NCBI RefSeq assembly: GCF_019393635.1
Contig: NC_057861.1
Coordinates: forward strand, 79,057,327 to 79,121,326
Direction: 5' to 3'
DNA length: 64,000 nucleotides
Source of the DNA: Dromiciops gliroides
Lineage: Eukaryota > Chordata > Mammalia > Microbiotheria > Microbiotheriidae
Shown here: positions 54,800-64,000 of the stretch, in pieces
How the letters are laid out: every line of letters begins with the position of its first letter
How positions within the stretch are numbered: position 1 is the first letter of the stretch
Made by a program: the position numbers and the translations under genes
The notes under the pieces: model-generated
What the model was told of the DNA's origin: nothing
Seen by the model: only the letters and a program-made list of their open reading frames with translations
Databases searched by the model: none

Positions 54800-56265
54800 T
54801 GGCTACTACTCTAAGGCTAGAATAAATAAAATGATTGATGACTGATAACAAATGAATGATAGCTCATATAATAACCAGCTCTCATTTTAGCTTACAAAGC
54901 ATCATCCTCCCAAGAACTCTACGAGGTGGATAGCACAAGTATCATGATATCCCTTTTACAAGAAGGATCACCAAAAGAATTAGTGCATGGATAGATGACC
55001 AGGGAAAGGAAATGAAGGGAAGCAGAACAGTTTTGAAACTGTCTTCCAAGACTTGGTTGTTGTTCCCAGCCCAGGGATGTTTAATTCAAGAGGGGTGACT
55101 TTCGTTTCTTCAGATCTTGCTCCTCTATTCACCATGGAGTGGTAAGAGTGGATTGTAGAGGAATATACACTTTAGAAACTTTCAGAATGGGAAGAGGTTT
55201 GTTTTTGTTGTTTTTGTTTTTGTTTTGTATTGGTTTTTTGAGGAACAGCAAAGAAAGGAAGGATAGCACAGCTCTCCTAGCCAAAAGGAAGGGAAGAGAT
55301 GGAATTACCTCTGAAACTCAGAAATAATAACGATATAACCCTTGTGTCAGAGGCTCCCTATTGACACAAAAAACCCAGATGTATTTTGGAGATCTCTAAA
55401 CTCTGACTTGTTTGCTGTGAAAGCTGGAAATTTCAGTGTATGAAGTGCCCTATCCCCCCAACTCCCCTTATAAGCATTCAGGCTCACCAGGCATCAAACA
55501 CCGAACTGGTTTTATTTACACAGTAAAGGACACAGACAGGACTTGCATCTGAGCCTGTAAAAATAAGGATCACCCTTCTTCTCACCCCCCTCATTTCCTT
55601 GTAGGTCTTTGCCTCCTGGCCCCAGGGGAGACTCTTAGAATCCCTATGACTCATAGTACTGCCCTCAGTCCAGGGGAAAAGCCAGGCCAGGGTTTGAACC
55701 TTCAATTGTTCATCATTGTAGCTTCACCTCCCCTACATCTTTGCTCCCCAGCATGTATCCCTGGCTATGTATTGCTATGACCTCTAAGCTTCTAATCCTG
55801 GCAGAAGTCATTCACTACCCCATTCTGTCCTCAGCTTCACTTGAATTCTCCGGCTATTGCACGTTCTTCCCAGAAGATGGTGCCACCTTTCCAACAGTTG
55901 AGCAATAGTAAAATTAGGGGGAATCTCAAATCCAGGGCCAGGAGAGCTCTTGGATTACTTACTCCTTGTATTTTACATAGCACCCCCCAACCTCCCAACA
56001 AAGGATAGCTTTAGGCATAGTTCCAAGCACCCTCTTATTACCTCCTCCCCCATATCTTGCCCAGGCAAGGTGACTCTTCCATTGGTCAGAGGTTCCTATT
56101 GAGTCTTGAGGGATGTGGGGGTCGGGAGCAGTTCAGCTACTTTTCTGTTTATATTTCCACTCTTGTTCAGGGCGGCTAGGCTGAGATATACACATAGACC
56201 TAGAGCTCTTTCCAGAAATCTTTAGAAAAGGGAGGGGAACTGGAGAACTTTCCTTCAGAAGCCTG
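54800..56265. other. Intergenic, essentially unique sequence
   Basis: No recognisable repeat except a possible MIR tail at 54880-54960. No supported exon. This is the longest repeat-poor stretch between NAPRT and MROH6. Confidence 0.5.
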
Positions 56266-56269
56266 TGAA

Positions 56270-56560
56270 TATTCATGCCCTAACAACATTAATAACAGAT
56301 ATAGATATAGCTTTAAGGTTACAAAGCACAAAGTTTACATACATTATCTCATTTGATCTTTACTATAACCCAGTGAGAAAAGTAGTATGGGTAGGTACTA
56401 ATATCCTCATTTTAGAGATATGACAACAGACATTTAGAAATTAAGTGACTTACCCAAGGTCATACAACTAGTGAGAGCTGGAGACCAGATTTGAATGCAT
56501 TTTTCTCCTAACAGCAAATCCAGCATTCTTTTCACTATACTATGCTGCCTCCCTTTTGAC
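56270..56560 (-). mobile_element. MIR-type SINE, antisense
   Basis: cacaaagtttacatacatta, tctcatttgatctttactat, aattaagtgacttacccaag and ctatgctgcctc at the end. Confidence 0.7.
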
Positions 56561-56625
56561 TTTAGTCTTCTGAGATGTAAAGTGGGTATAATATTTTTAC
56601 TACCTCCCTCATGGGGCTGTTTTTA

Positions 56626-57186
56626 TTTTTATTTATTTTTTAAATCATAAAATTATTTTGTTATTTTCCAGTTACATGTAAAGATAGTTTTCAATATTTC
56701 TTTTCTTTTTTTTTGGGGGGGGGGCTGTGCAATGGGGGTTAAGTGACTTGCCCAGGGTCACACAGCTAGTAAGTGTCAAGTGTCTGAGGCCAGATTTGAA
56801 CTCAGGTACTCCTGAATCCAGGGCAGGTGCTTTATCCAGTGTGCCACCTAGCCACCCCCTCAACATTTCTTTTCATAAGATTTTTAGTTCTAAATTTTTC
56901 TCCCTCCCTCCCTCCCCTCCCTCCTCCCTCCCCAAGACAGAAAGCAATCTGATATAGATTATATATGTACAATCACATTAAACATTAGTCATGTTGTGAA
57001 AGAAGAGTCAAAATGGAAAAACCTCAAAAAAGAAAAAAACAAAAACAAAAGTAGAAAAAAACATGGTTCAATCTGCATTCAGAATTCACAATTCTTTTTT
57101 CTGGATGTGGAGAACATTTTCCATGATGAGTTCTTTGGAATTGTCTTGGATCATTGTATTGCTGAGAAGAGCTAAGTCTATTGCAA
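56626..57186 (-). mobile_element. L1 LINE, 5'-truncated, antisense
   Basis: Perfect 12-base duplication gggctgttttta at 56614-56625 and 57187-57198. Contains the L1 3' end complement (ccagttacatgtaaagatag) and 3' UTR up to ttgctgagaagagctaagtc. A SINE was inserted later at 56705-56859. Confidence 0.9.
56705..56859 (-). mobile_element. WSINE1-like SINE, antisense, inside L1
   Basis: Flanked by tcaatatttctttt / tcaacatttctttt. It has a G-run (11 G) next to the tail and carries ctagtaagtg. Confidence 0.93.
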
Positions 57187-57198
57187 GGGCTGTTTTTA

Positions 57199-57855
57199 AA
57201 AAAAGAACTTTAATAAAACTTAAAGCTAGAAATGAACATTATTATTATTCCCAAACTTGATTTAGCCCCTGACTGATGGGATAACTGGGTATGAGTGGCA
57301 CAAGGTGACTCGATGCCTGGGGTGTGCCACCTTGGTTGGGTGACTCAAGGTTGATTAGGGAGGACTCTTCTGGGGAGTGCTTCTAGCTGCCTACAGCCTA
57401 AGTATTCAGTAGGACTGGCTCTACAAGACAGAGTAAGGTCTTGATCCCTGCCCAAGCCTGACTTTTTTCTTCTCTCTTCCTTCTCCAGTCCCTTCCTCTA
57501 GCTATGAAGCCCAGAGGATCTGAAACAGAACAGAGGGTCATAGGACGTTAGATCAGAAGGGAACCTAGGGAGGTTATCAAAGAGGAAGCTTAGAGTTTGA
57601 TTACCAAGTCCAAACCTTTCTTTTTCAGATAGGTTGAAGCTGGAGCCTAGAGAGGGAAAGATACTTGGAGGTAGAAGTGGGCCTAGAACCCAGGTGTTCT
57701 GACTTCCAATCAAGGACCAGTGGCTTTTTTCCCCCACTGTCCTTTCCAATTCCCAGTTTAGGGCTGGGCACAGAGGAAGGGAGGAACAAATTTCTTATTG
57801 ATTGATTTTAATTTTAGATTGTCCTCACTATCCCTGGTCAAGGAACTGAGGGTTT
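57199..57855. other. Intergenic with a MIR-type remnant
   Basis: A MIR-type SINE remnant at about 57535-57725. The rest is unrecognised. Antisense L2 3' end follows at 57855-57930. Confidence 0.5.
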
Positions 57856-58336
57856 GAGTCAATCAATCAAAGAGGATTTATTAAGTGTCTGCTATGTCAG
57901 GCTCTCTGTTAAGCACCTGAAAATGAAATAGTCACATGATTGAAATGCTGCCTGTCTGCCACTGCCCTTCCCTTCCCCAGGGTGATGAGACTAGGAAGCC
58001 CTGAGACATCCCAGGAAGCTTCCTATGAACTCCAGGAATTCCTTAAAGTGCCCAGTTCTGAGCCCAGACATTGTTACTCATGCTCCCTGCTGCCCCCCCA
58101 CCCCCGTTTTATTTTTATTCTTCTAATTGTTTCTCCCCTTATTATTTCTCCCAGTTTTTTGTCACTCTCCCCATTGTTCTTGCTGATTGTTTCTGTCCAT
58201 CATTACTCCTTATTTTTCAGTCTCTATGATTGTTACTTCCTCCTAGGTGATTACTCATAAAGAAGAGCATAGACTAAGCAGCCTAGGTAAGATGGTAGGG
58301 AACCACAGAGATTGTCGCCTCCAATCCCCTCATTTT

Positions 58337-58395
58337 TTTTTATCATAAAAGTATTTTATTTTTTTCCAGTTACAGGTAAAGATAGTTTTCTTTTT

Positions 58396-58493
<98 letters not shown>

Positions 58494-59404
58494 TTCCTTC
58501 CTTCCTTCCTTCCTTCCTTCCTTCCTTCCTTCTTTCTTTTTTTTTTTTTGGTGAGGCAGTTGGGGTTAAGTGACTTGCCCAGGGTCACACAGCTAGTGTC
58601 AAGTGTCTGTGGACAGATTTGAACTCAGGTCCTCCTGACTCCAGGGCCGGTGCTCTATACACTGCCCCACCTAACTGCCCCAAAGATAGTTTTCAACATT
58701 TCTTTTCATATAATTTTTAGTTCCAAATTGTCTGCCTCCCTTCCTTCCCTCCCCCCTCCCCAAGACAGAAAGCAATCTGATATAGGTTATATATGTACAA
58801 TAACATTAAACATATTTCTGCATTAGTCATATTGTGAAAGAAGAATTAGAACACAAGGGGAGAACTTCAAAAAAAAAAAAACAACCAAAAAGAAGAAACA
58901 GTATGGTTCAATCTGCATTCAGAAACCACAGGTTTTTTTTCTGAAGATGTGGAGAACATTTTCTATCATGAGTTCTTTGGAATTGTCTTGGATCATATTG
59001 CACTGCTGAGAAGAGCCAAGTCTATCACAGTTTATCATTGCACAATGTTGCTGTTACTGTGTACAATGCTCTCCCAGTTCTGCTCACTTCACTCAGCATC
59101 AGTCCACTTAAGTCTTTCCAGGTTTTTCTGAAATCTGCCTGTTCATCATTTCTTACAGCACAATAGTATTCCATTACATTCATATACAACTTGTTCAGCC
59201 ATTCCCCAATTGATGGGCATTCCCCTGGTTTCCAATTCTTTGCCACCACAAAAAGAGCTGCTATAAATATTTTTGTACATGTGGGTCCTTTTCCGTTTTC
59301 TATGATCTCTTTGGGATACAGAACTAGTAGTGGTATTACTGGGTCAAAGCATATGCACAGTCCCATAACCCTTTGGACATAGTTCCAAATTGCTTTCCAG
59401 AATT
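58337..59404 (-). mobile_element. L1 LINE, 5'-truncated, antisense, with ORF2 C terminus
   Basis: 16-base flanks ccaatcccctcatttt / ccaaccccttcatttt (58321-58336 and 59405-59420). The - strand 59400-59025 encodes VIPLLVLYPKEIIENGKGPT followed by CTKIFIAALF and later MEYYCAVRNDEQADF, the L1 ORF2 C-terminal region. The 3' UTR follows on the left. It landed in a MIR-type remnant. Confidence 0.9.
58391..58681 (-). mobile_element. WSINE1-like SINE whose tail became a (TTTC)n/(TTCC)n microsatellite
   Basis: Perfect flank aaagatagttttc at 58378-58390 and 58682-58694. 58397-58535 is TTTC then TTCC repeats, and the SINE body follows at about 58540-58681. The simple repeat lies inside the duplication, so it grew from the SINE's tail. 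Confidence 0.95.
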
Positions 59405-59499
59405 CCAACCCCTTCATTTTGCAGAGAGGGAAACTGAAGCCCAGAGTGGAAATTTCTCTCCCAAGGTCAATTCTGTGACCTTGTTTGGTTCTAAAACCA

Positions 59500-59725
59500 A
59501 ACAACCCAGACAGCTCACATTTATGCAATACCTTCTGAAGGTTTAATAAGAACTTTCATCATAACAAGCCAGTGAAGTTCAGAGAACAAGTATTCTTAGT
59601 CTGTTTTAAATAGATGAAGAGAGTCCTAGAAGGTTAAGGGACTTAGCTAAGGTCACAGGTAATAAGTAGTCATGGTGGGATCAGAACCCAGATCCTCTGG
59701 CTGACTCAGGTTCTTTCTATACCAT
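59500..59725 (-). mobile_element. MIR-type SINE, antisense
   Basis: cagctcacatttatgcaata, gaaggttaagggacttagct and ccagatcctctggctgactc. Confidence 0.6.
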
Positions 59726-59726
59726 A

Positions 59727-59960
59727 GTGGGGAAGAAGATAGAGCACTGGGCCTGGAATCAGGAAAACTCATCTTCATGAGTTCAAAATCTGGCCTTAGA
59801 TACATACTGTATGACCTTAGGCAAGTCACTTTGCCCTGTTTGCCTCAGTTTCCTAATTTGTAAAATGAGCTGGAGAAAGAAATGGCAAATCATTCCAGTA
59901 TCTCTGCCAAGAAACCCCAAAAGGGGTCACAAAGAATCAGACATGACTGAACAACAAAAC
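59727..59960 (+). mobile_element. MAR1 SINE, sense
   Basis: Full-length tRNA-derived marsupial SINE: gatagagcactgggcctgg head, ctggagaaagaaatggcaaa middle, ggggtcacaaagaatcagac and tgactgaacaacaaaa end. Confidence 0.88.
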
Positions 59961-60189
59961 ACAGTAGGAATTCCTTGATCATCCTCTTATTCCCCTACCC
60001 CCATATATCATGCCATACACCCTCATCCAAGGTGGGAGGGAGACAGTGAAGGCTAATGCGAGGACACTGTGGTTAAGTGGGGGGAGATCAGTGGCAGATG
60101 TCCAGAAGAAACATCCCTAAGACTCCCAGTCCTGGTCTAATTCCCCATCTCCTCTACTTATACAATTACAGAGTGTGCATGTGAGAGGA

Positions 60190-60330
60190 GGAGAAGGAAG
60201 AGGACAAAAAGTATCTATCTTTAAGCATTTGAAAGACTGTTACAAAGAAGGATTATACTTGCTTTGCTTGGTCCCAGGGGGAAGGACTAGGAGGGAGCAG
60301 AATCTGCTCTATGGTTCTGTTCCTGAATAA
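60190..60330 (+). mobile_element. L3/CR1 LINE 3' fragment
   Basis: aagcatttgaaagactgtta, ttgctttgcttggtcccagg and gactaggagggagcagaatc. Confidence 0.6.
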
Positions 60331-60449
60331 CCTGAGCTCTCTTGAAGCAGAAAGTCTTGCCCTGGTAATGCAGTGAGTTCTATAATCCCTGGAGGTCTTC
60401 ACTCAGAGGTTTTAGATGACATCCCCTTGTCAGGGGATGCTGAAGAGGG

Positions 60450-60570
60450 GATTCCTGCTGTCTTCCCCCACTCCAGTGTAAGCTCCGTGAGGTGAGGGTT
60501 AGCTTTCTTGTTTGTATTTGTGTGCTACATGCTCAGCATAGTATCTGGTGCCTAGGGAGAGTTTCCCACT
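60450..60570 (+). mobile_element. L2 LINE 3' end, sense
   Basis: gtgtaagctccgtgaggtga, then ctacatgctcagcatagtat and tggtgcctaggg. Small diverged remnant. Confidence 0.55.
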
Positions 60571-61101
60571 TTTCCCTTTCATTTCTTTCTGTTTTGCTCT
60601 GCTTAACACTAGAAGTTCTTTAAGATTCTTTCCTATTCTGAAATTCTGTGGTTTGATTTCTCTCTAGGGAAAGCCAGTGGGTGGGGAATATCACTGTGAC
60701 AGCTCCCCATTCCCAAAGGGCCAAGGCCTACAGACACAAGACACAGCTACATGGATACACATGGCACCACATTCCCGGAGGGGCCCTGGATTTTGAGTCC
60801 AAGGACCTGGCTTTGAACTCTGGCTCTGTGACCCTGGACAGAGTCCTAGCCATCCCTGCCTTTTTTGGGGAAAGCAATGCTTTTTTTTTTTTTTGGACAG
60901 CCTCTTGTCCCACACCATCTTCCCCTTCGAAAGCAACCTCTTTCATTTTGAGAGCCAGAGGGTACATCTTTATGATGCTACTTCCCAGACTCCAATTGTT
61001 TCCTGCTAACACCAACTCTGGAGGGATGGTGCCAAACTGGGAAGAGGGAAGGTACTTAAATAGAAAATAAATGGCAATCTCTTGCTCTATTGTTCATTTC
61101 C

Positions 61102-61341
61102 ATGGGCTACAGTGGCTAGAACTCTGGGCCTGGAGTCAGGAAGACCCGAGTTCAAATCTGACTTGAGACACTTAGCAGCTTTGTGACTCTTGGGAAGTCA
61201 CTTAACCCTGTTTGCCTCAGTTTCCTCATCTGTAAAATGAGCTAGAAGAGGAAATGGCAAACCCCTCCAGTATCTTTGCCAAGAAAACCCCAAATGGGGT
61301 CATAAAGTATCAGACATGACTGAAAATGACTGAACAACAAA
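61102..61341 (+). mobile_element. MAR1 SINE, sense
   Basis: gctagaactctgggcctgga head, gagaagaggaaatggc-type middle, aagaaaaccccaaatggggt and tgaaaatgactgaacaacaa end. Confidence 0.88.
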
Positions 61342-62340
61342 AATGTTTTCTTCACAGAACAGTTTGAAATAAGGTCGGTGAGCCAACACATTTGTATTTG
61401 TGCCCCACAACTATCTCAAAAGCATGCCAGGTTCCCTGGACTCAGCCTGGCCAGCCAATAGAAAATTCCTACCCTGTCCCTTATAACAACCATGATAAAT
61501 AACAACCAGTCTTTAGGCAGCCTTAGAGACTGTCCTTCCCATCCTCCCTCCAAGGCTACCTTCCAGGGCTGGCCCAGCTTCAGGATGGTTAAACAAGCAC
61601 TTTTCCTGCCCCCCCCCCACTTCCCCATTTCACCCCCTGAATTCTGTGAACTATCATGCTGTTCTCTATTACCCAGACTGGCTAAACTGTAACTTTTGTG
61701 TTCTGCAGCTGTCCAGTGAGAAGCAGACCTCATGCTGCTTTTCAGCATCTCCTCCAGGATGGCGAACTAGCTCATCTCCGGGAGACCATCCCCAACTCAA
61801 AAGCAACCCAGAGAGAACCACATTGTTCATCCCAGGCTTGAGCTCCTTGGCCATTGATCCCCTGTGATGGGAAAGGTAACCGTGGGCCCCAGAATTTCCA
61901 CCACTCCTCCTGACTTCACCTCACTGATCAGGGCCTCAGTTCCCCATCTATAAAAGGTTCAGGATGGATCCCTAAGGTCCCTTTGTGCTAAATCTTAGGC
62001 TTCTGGGATCCCTAAATTGCTTGGGTAGGGGACCCTCAACAGGTAGGTCAAATGTAAGGAATCCCCAATGAATATCATCTCCTGAAAGTTAAGAGGGAGG
62101 GGGAAAAAATCACTGCCTATTTCTGGAGCTCGGAAGCCCGTACACTAACTCCTCCCCAGCACAGCTTAGACACGCCCGCACCTGTTGCCACACCTGGCCT
62201 TGGTAGGAGTCAGGGTGAATCTCAGCAGGTGCAGGCCCTGAGGTGGACAGATTTCACACACCTGTGAGTTCCTGTCAGTGTTTGTCTTAGGGGGTGGGGA
62301 AGGAGGGCAGCACACCAAGACTGCTGCCTCAGGGCTTGAT

Positions 62341-63819
62341 ATGGCTAGAGGGAGGCGGAGATGGCCTGGGGGAGCCCAAAGGGGTCCCGCGGGGCCCTTG
62401 GGAGCCCTTACTCTGGCTGCATTGGCTGAGGGGATCCAGATCAGCCGAGAAGGAAATGGACCCAGTCAAGGGCAGCGCCCCCAGGAGTCTGAGAGCCCTA
62501 CTGAACCAGTCACTGCACCAAGGACGGAGAGTGTGGAACCTGATGCTGCCAATGGGGCATTGAGGAATGAGCCCCATTCTCCAAAGGCTTTTAGCTCAGA
62601 CCCTGAACCCCAGCCCTCGCAGCCTGAACAGGTACTGGGGGAATTGGGGAAGAGGATAAACAGCTCCCAGTCCAGGGTACAAAGGGCCAGTGAACAATCG
62701 GAAGGAGGGAGAGATGGAGGTATGTGGAAGAAGGTGGAGGCTTTGGGAGGTTGGTGGTAGTGAGAAGAGGCTTCAAGGTTAGAGGCCCTGAAGGGTTAGA
62801 GGGAGGTTGGGATGGGAGGAAGAAGGGCAGGGGTTGGAGAGAAGGCTTATGGGGGTGTGTTGAGGGGGATGGCAGGTAAGGGACACTGAAAACCTCGGAG
62901 TTTAGAAGGAGGCTAAGGAAAGGATAAATTGGAGGAAGAGAATATTAGATGAAGAAAGCCTTTGTTTTCCCCCCTTCCCCCATCCAGTATCTCCAGTGCC
63001 TTCCGGTCCTTGGTTCCTTGTCAGATTTTGCTGTTCAAACTGTGGTCTGCCTCGAGGATGCTGGTATCTCAGGGACCCAAGCCTTGGCCTTCAGTCTCTC
63101 TTCAGCCTTGGAGGCTCAGGGTGGACAGCTCCCAGAAAAGGTCAGGGCCCCTTTGTAAATCCAGCCCATTCGGCCTCACACAGCTCTTTCTTCCAGTCCC
63201 ATCTCTCCCCTGGCTCCTTTTTCTTTGATCCCTTCCAGAGCCCTGCCCCTGATTTTCTCCATCCCCTCCCTCCTGCCCTCAGTCAGCTCTTAGGATCCAA
63301 AACTTGTCTTTTAGAACCCCAGGATCCAAGAGCCCTGGAACATCGAATCATAGAATGTCATCTAGTCTAGCCCCCTTGGTCTAAAAAAGCATGGCCACAA
63401 AGCCAGGCAGTTACCCCTTTAAATGTCTCCAGGACTGTCCTGTGGAAGAGGAATTCCATTTATTCTACTTTGTTCCACTCAGAGGACAGAATAAGGAGTA
63501 ATGGGAAGTCCAAGAAGGCAGATTTGAGCCCAATATGAACCAAACCTGCACAGCAACGGACATTCCCGAAGTGGAGTGGGCAGCTCAGGAGCTCGCTGTG
63601 CCTGGGGATGCTGGGGAGAGGTTGCAGGGATCAGATCTCAGTGAGCTCACGCCTCCTTTCCCAGGTACGGGAGGTGGTCCAGGGACTACACGGACAGATG
63701 GCTCAGCTCTTGGAAGGCAGGGCAAGGAGGGTGGCCCTGAGGGCACTTTGCTCATTGGCTGCAGAACACACACATGAAGTGGTCCAGACCCTACTGTCTC
63801 ACTCTCTGCCTTGTGACAG
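62341..63819 (+). CDS. MROH6: Maestro heat-like repeat family member 6, 5' part (three coding exons)
   Basis: HEAT-repeat protein of unknown function; its neighbour in mammals is NAPRT, on the same strand. Coding exons: 62341-62631 (97 residues, start MARGRRRWPGG, then LGALTLAALAEGIQ, a hydrophobic helix I recall as conserved in MROH6, then a Pro/Ser/Glu-rich low-complexity linker), 62988-63140 (51 residues, phase 0, YLQCLPVLGSLSDFAVQTVV) and 63665-63819 (RRVALRALCSLAAEHTHEVV followed by QTLLSHSLPCD, typical of MROH helices), which ends in phase 2. Acceptors and donors are all GT/AG and the frames join. The gene runs out of the window. The call rests on synteny plus family-like motifs. Start at ATG 62341 is the first in frame after the upstream GTG-only region. 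Confidence 0.8.
62632..62987 (+). other. MROH6 intron 1
   Basis: G-rich unique sequence. Donor GTACTG, acceptor catccag. Nothing else seen. Confidence 0.6.
63141..63664 (+). other. MROH6 intron 2 with an L3-type fragment
   Basis: 63420-63540 (gtggaagaggaattccattt, attctactttgttccactca) follows the L3/CR1 3' region in sense. The rest is unrecognised. Confidence 0.55.
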
Positions 63820-64000
63820 GTATTGGGCACCCCCACCCCCTGGGCCTCCTGGACAGGAAAGGAGCCGGATATCCTGGCATCCCCAGCTACCCTCCCCTTC
63901 CTCCTCCTGAGGTCTGTTGTGTCTGCTCTGCTGAGGTCAATTGGCACCCACACCCCAGCTCCTAATTAGTACCCAGCCCTAATTAGTGCCTGCTCTGCAT

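Noticed and set aside
63585-63953. 122-residue frame on the - strand near the right edge
   Set aside because: Antisense to MROH6 exon 3 and its intron; the sense frame with GT/AG borders explains the region.
1-64000. CRISPR arrays, tRNA or rRNA genes, bacterial-type operons
   Set aside because: The window is vertebrate nuclear DNA. tRNA-like sequences are all parts of SINEs with tails, not tRNA genes with intact cloverleaf ends.

Overview
The window is marsupial nuclear DNA on the strand of the human 8q24.3 gene order EEF1D - NAPRT - MROH6, all three genes reading left to right. The marsupial call rests on 26 copies of a tRNA-derived SINE of about 140 bp (the WSINE1-like family of Australian marsupials), MAR1-type SINEs, and marsupial-type L1, L2, L3/CR1 and MIR remnants. 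An Australidelphian (dasyurid or diprotodont-like) host fits best. The gene identifications come from recognising the encoded proteins, not from a database search.

Positions 1-21650 hold EEF1D without its promoter. The large exon 2659-3896 is specific to the long isoform (eEF1B-delta-L). The common coding exons run from 7547 to 21585: the short isoform is 286 residues and the long one 700. A 57-base in-frame exon at 17337-17393 would add 19 residues to either. A canonical AATAAA follows the stop. 21650-28500 is intergenic, with L2, hAT-type DNA transposon and SINE remnants.

28500-38520 holds a CpG-island promoter and all 13 coding exons of NAPRT (551 residues). The catalytic His and the phosphate-binding and substrate-binding motifs are intact. 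Positions 38520-62300 contain no gene I can support: the stretch is a patchwork of L3/CR1, L1, L2, MIR, MAR1 and young SINE insertions, plus two probable solo LTRs of old endogenous retroviruses. 62341-63819 holds the first three coding exons of MROH6, which continues beyond the window.

The three genes do not form an operon-like unit. EEF1D encodes a nucleotide-exchange subunit of translation elongation factor 1, NAPRT makes NAD precursor from nicotinic acid, and MROH6 is a HEAT-repeat protein of unknown role; their adjacency is conserved synteny. The most interesting signals are a motif W-x2-K-x2-[YF]-D-x-A-E occurring five times in the long EEF1D exon and a sixth time in the first common exon; an antisense SINE in NAPRT intron 4 that carries a complete splice-site pair; and several insertion events that can be ordered by their target-site duplications.
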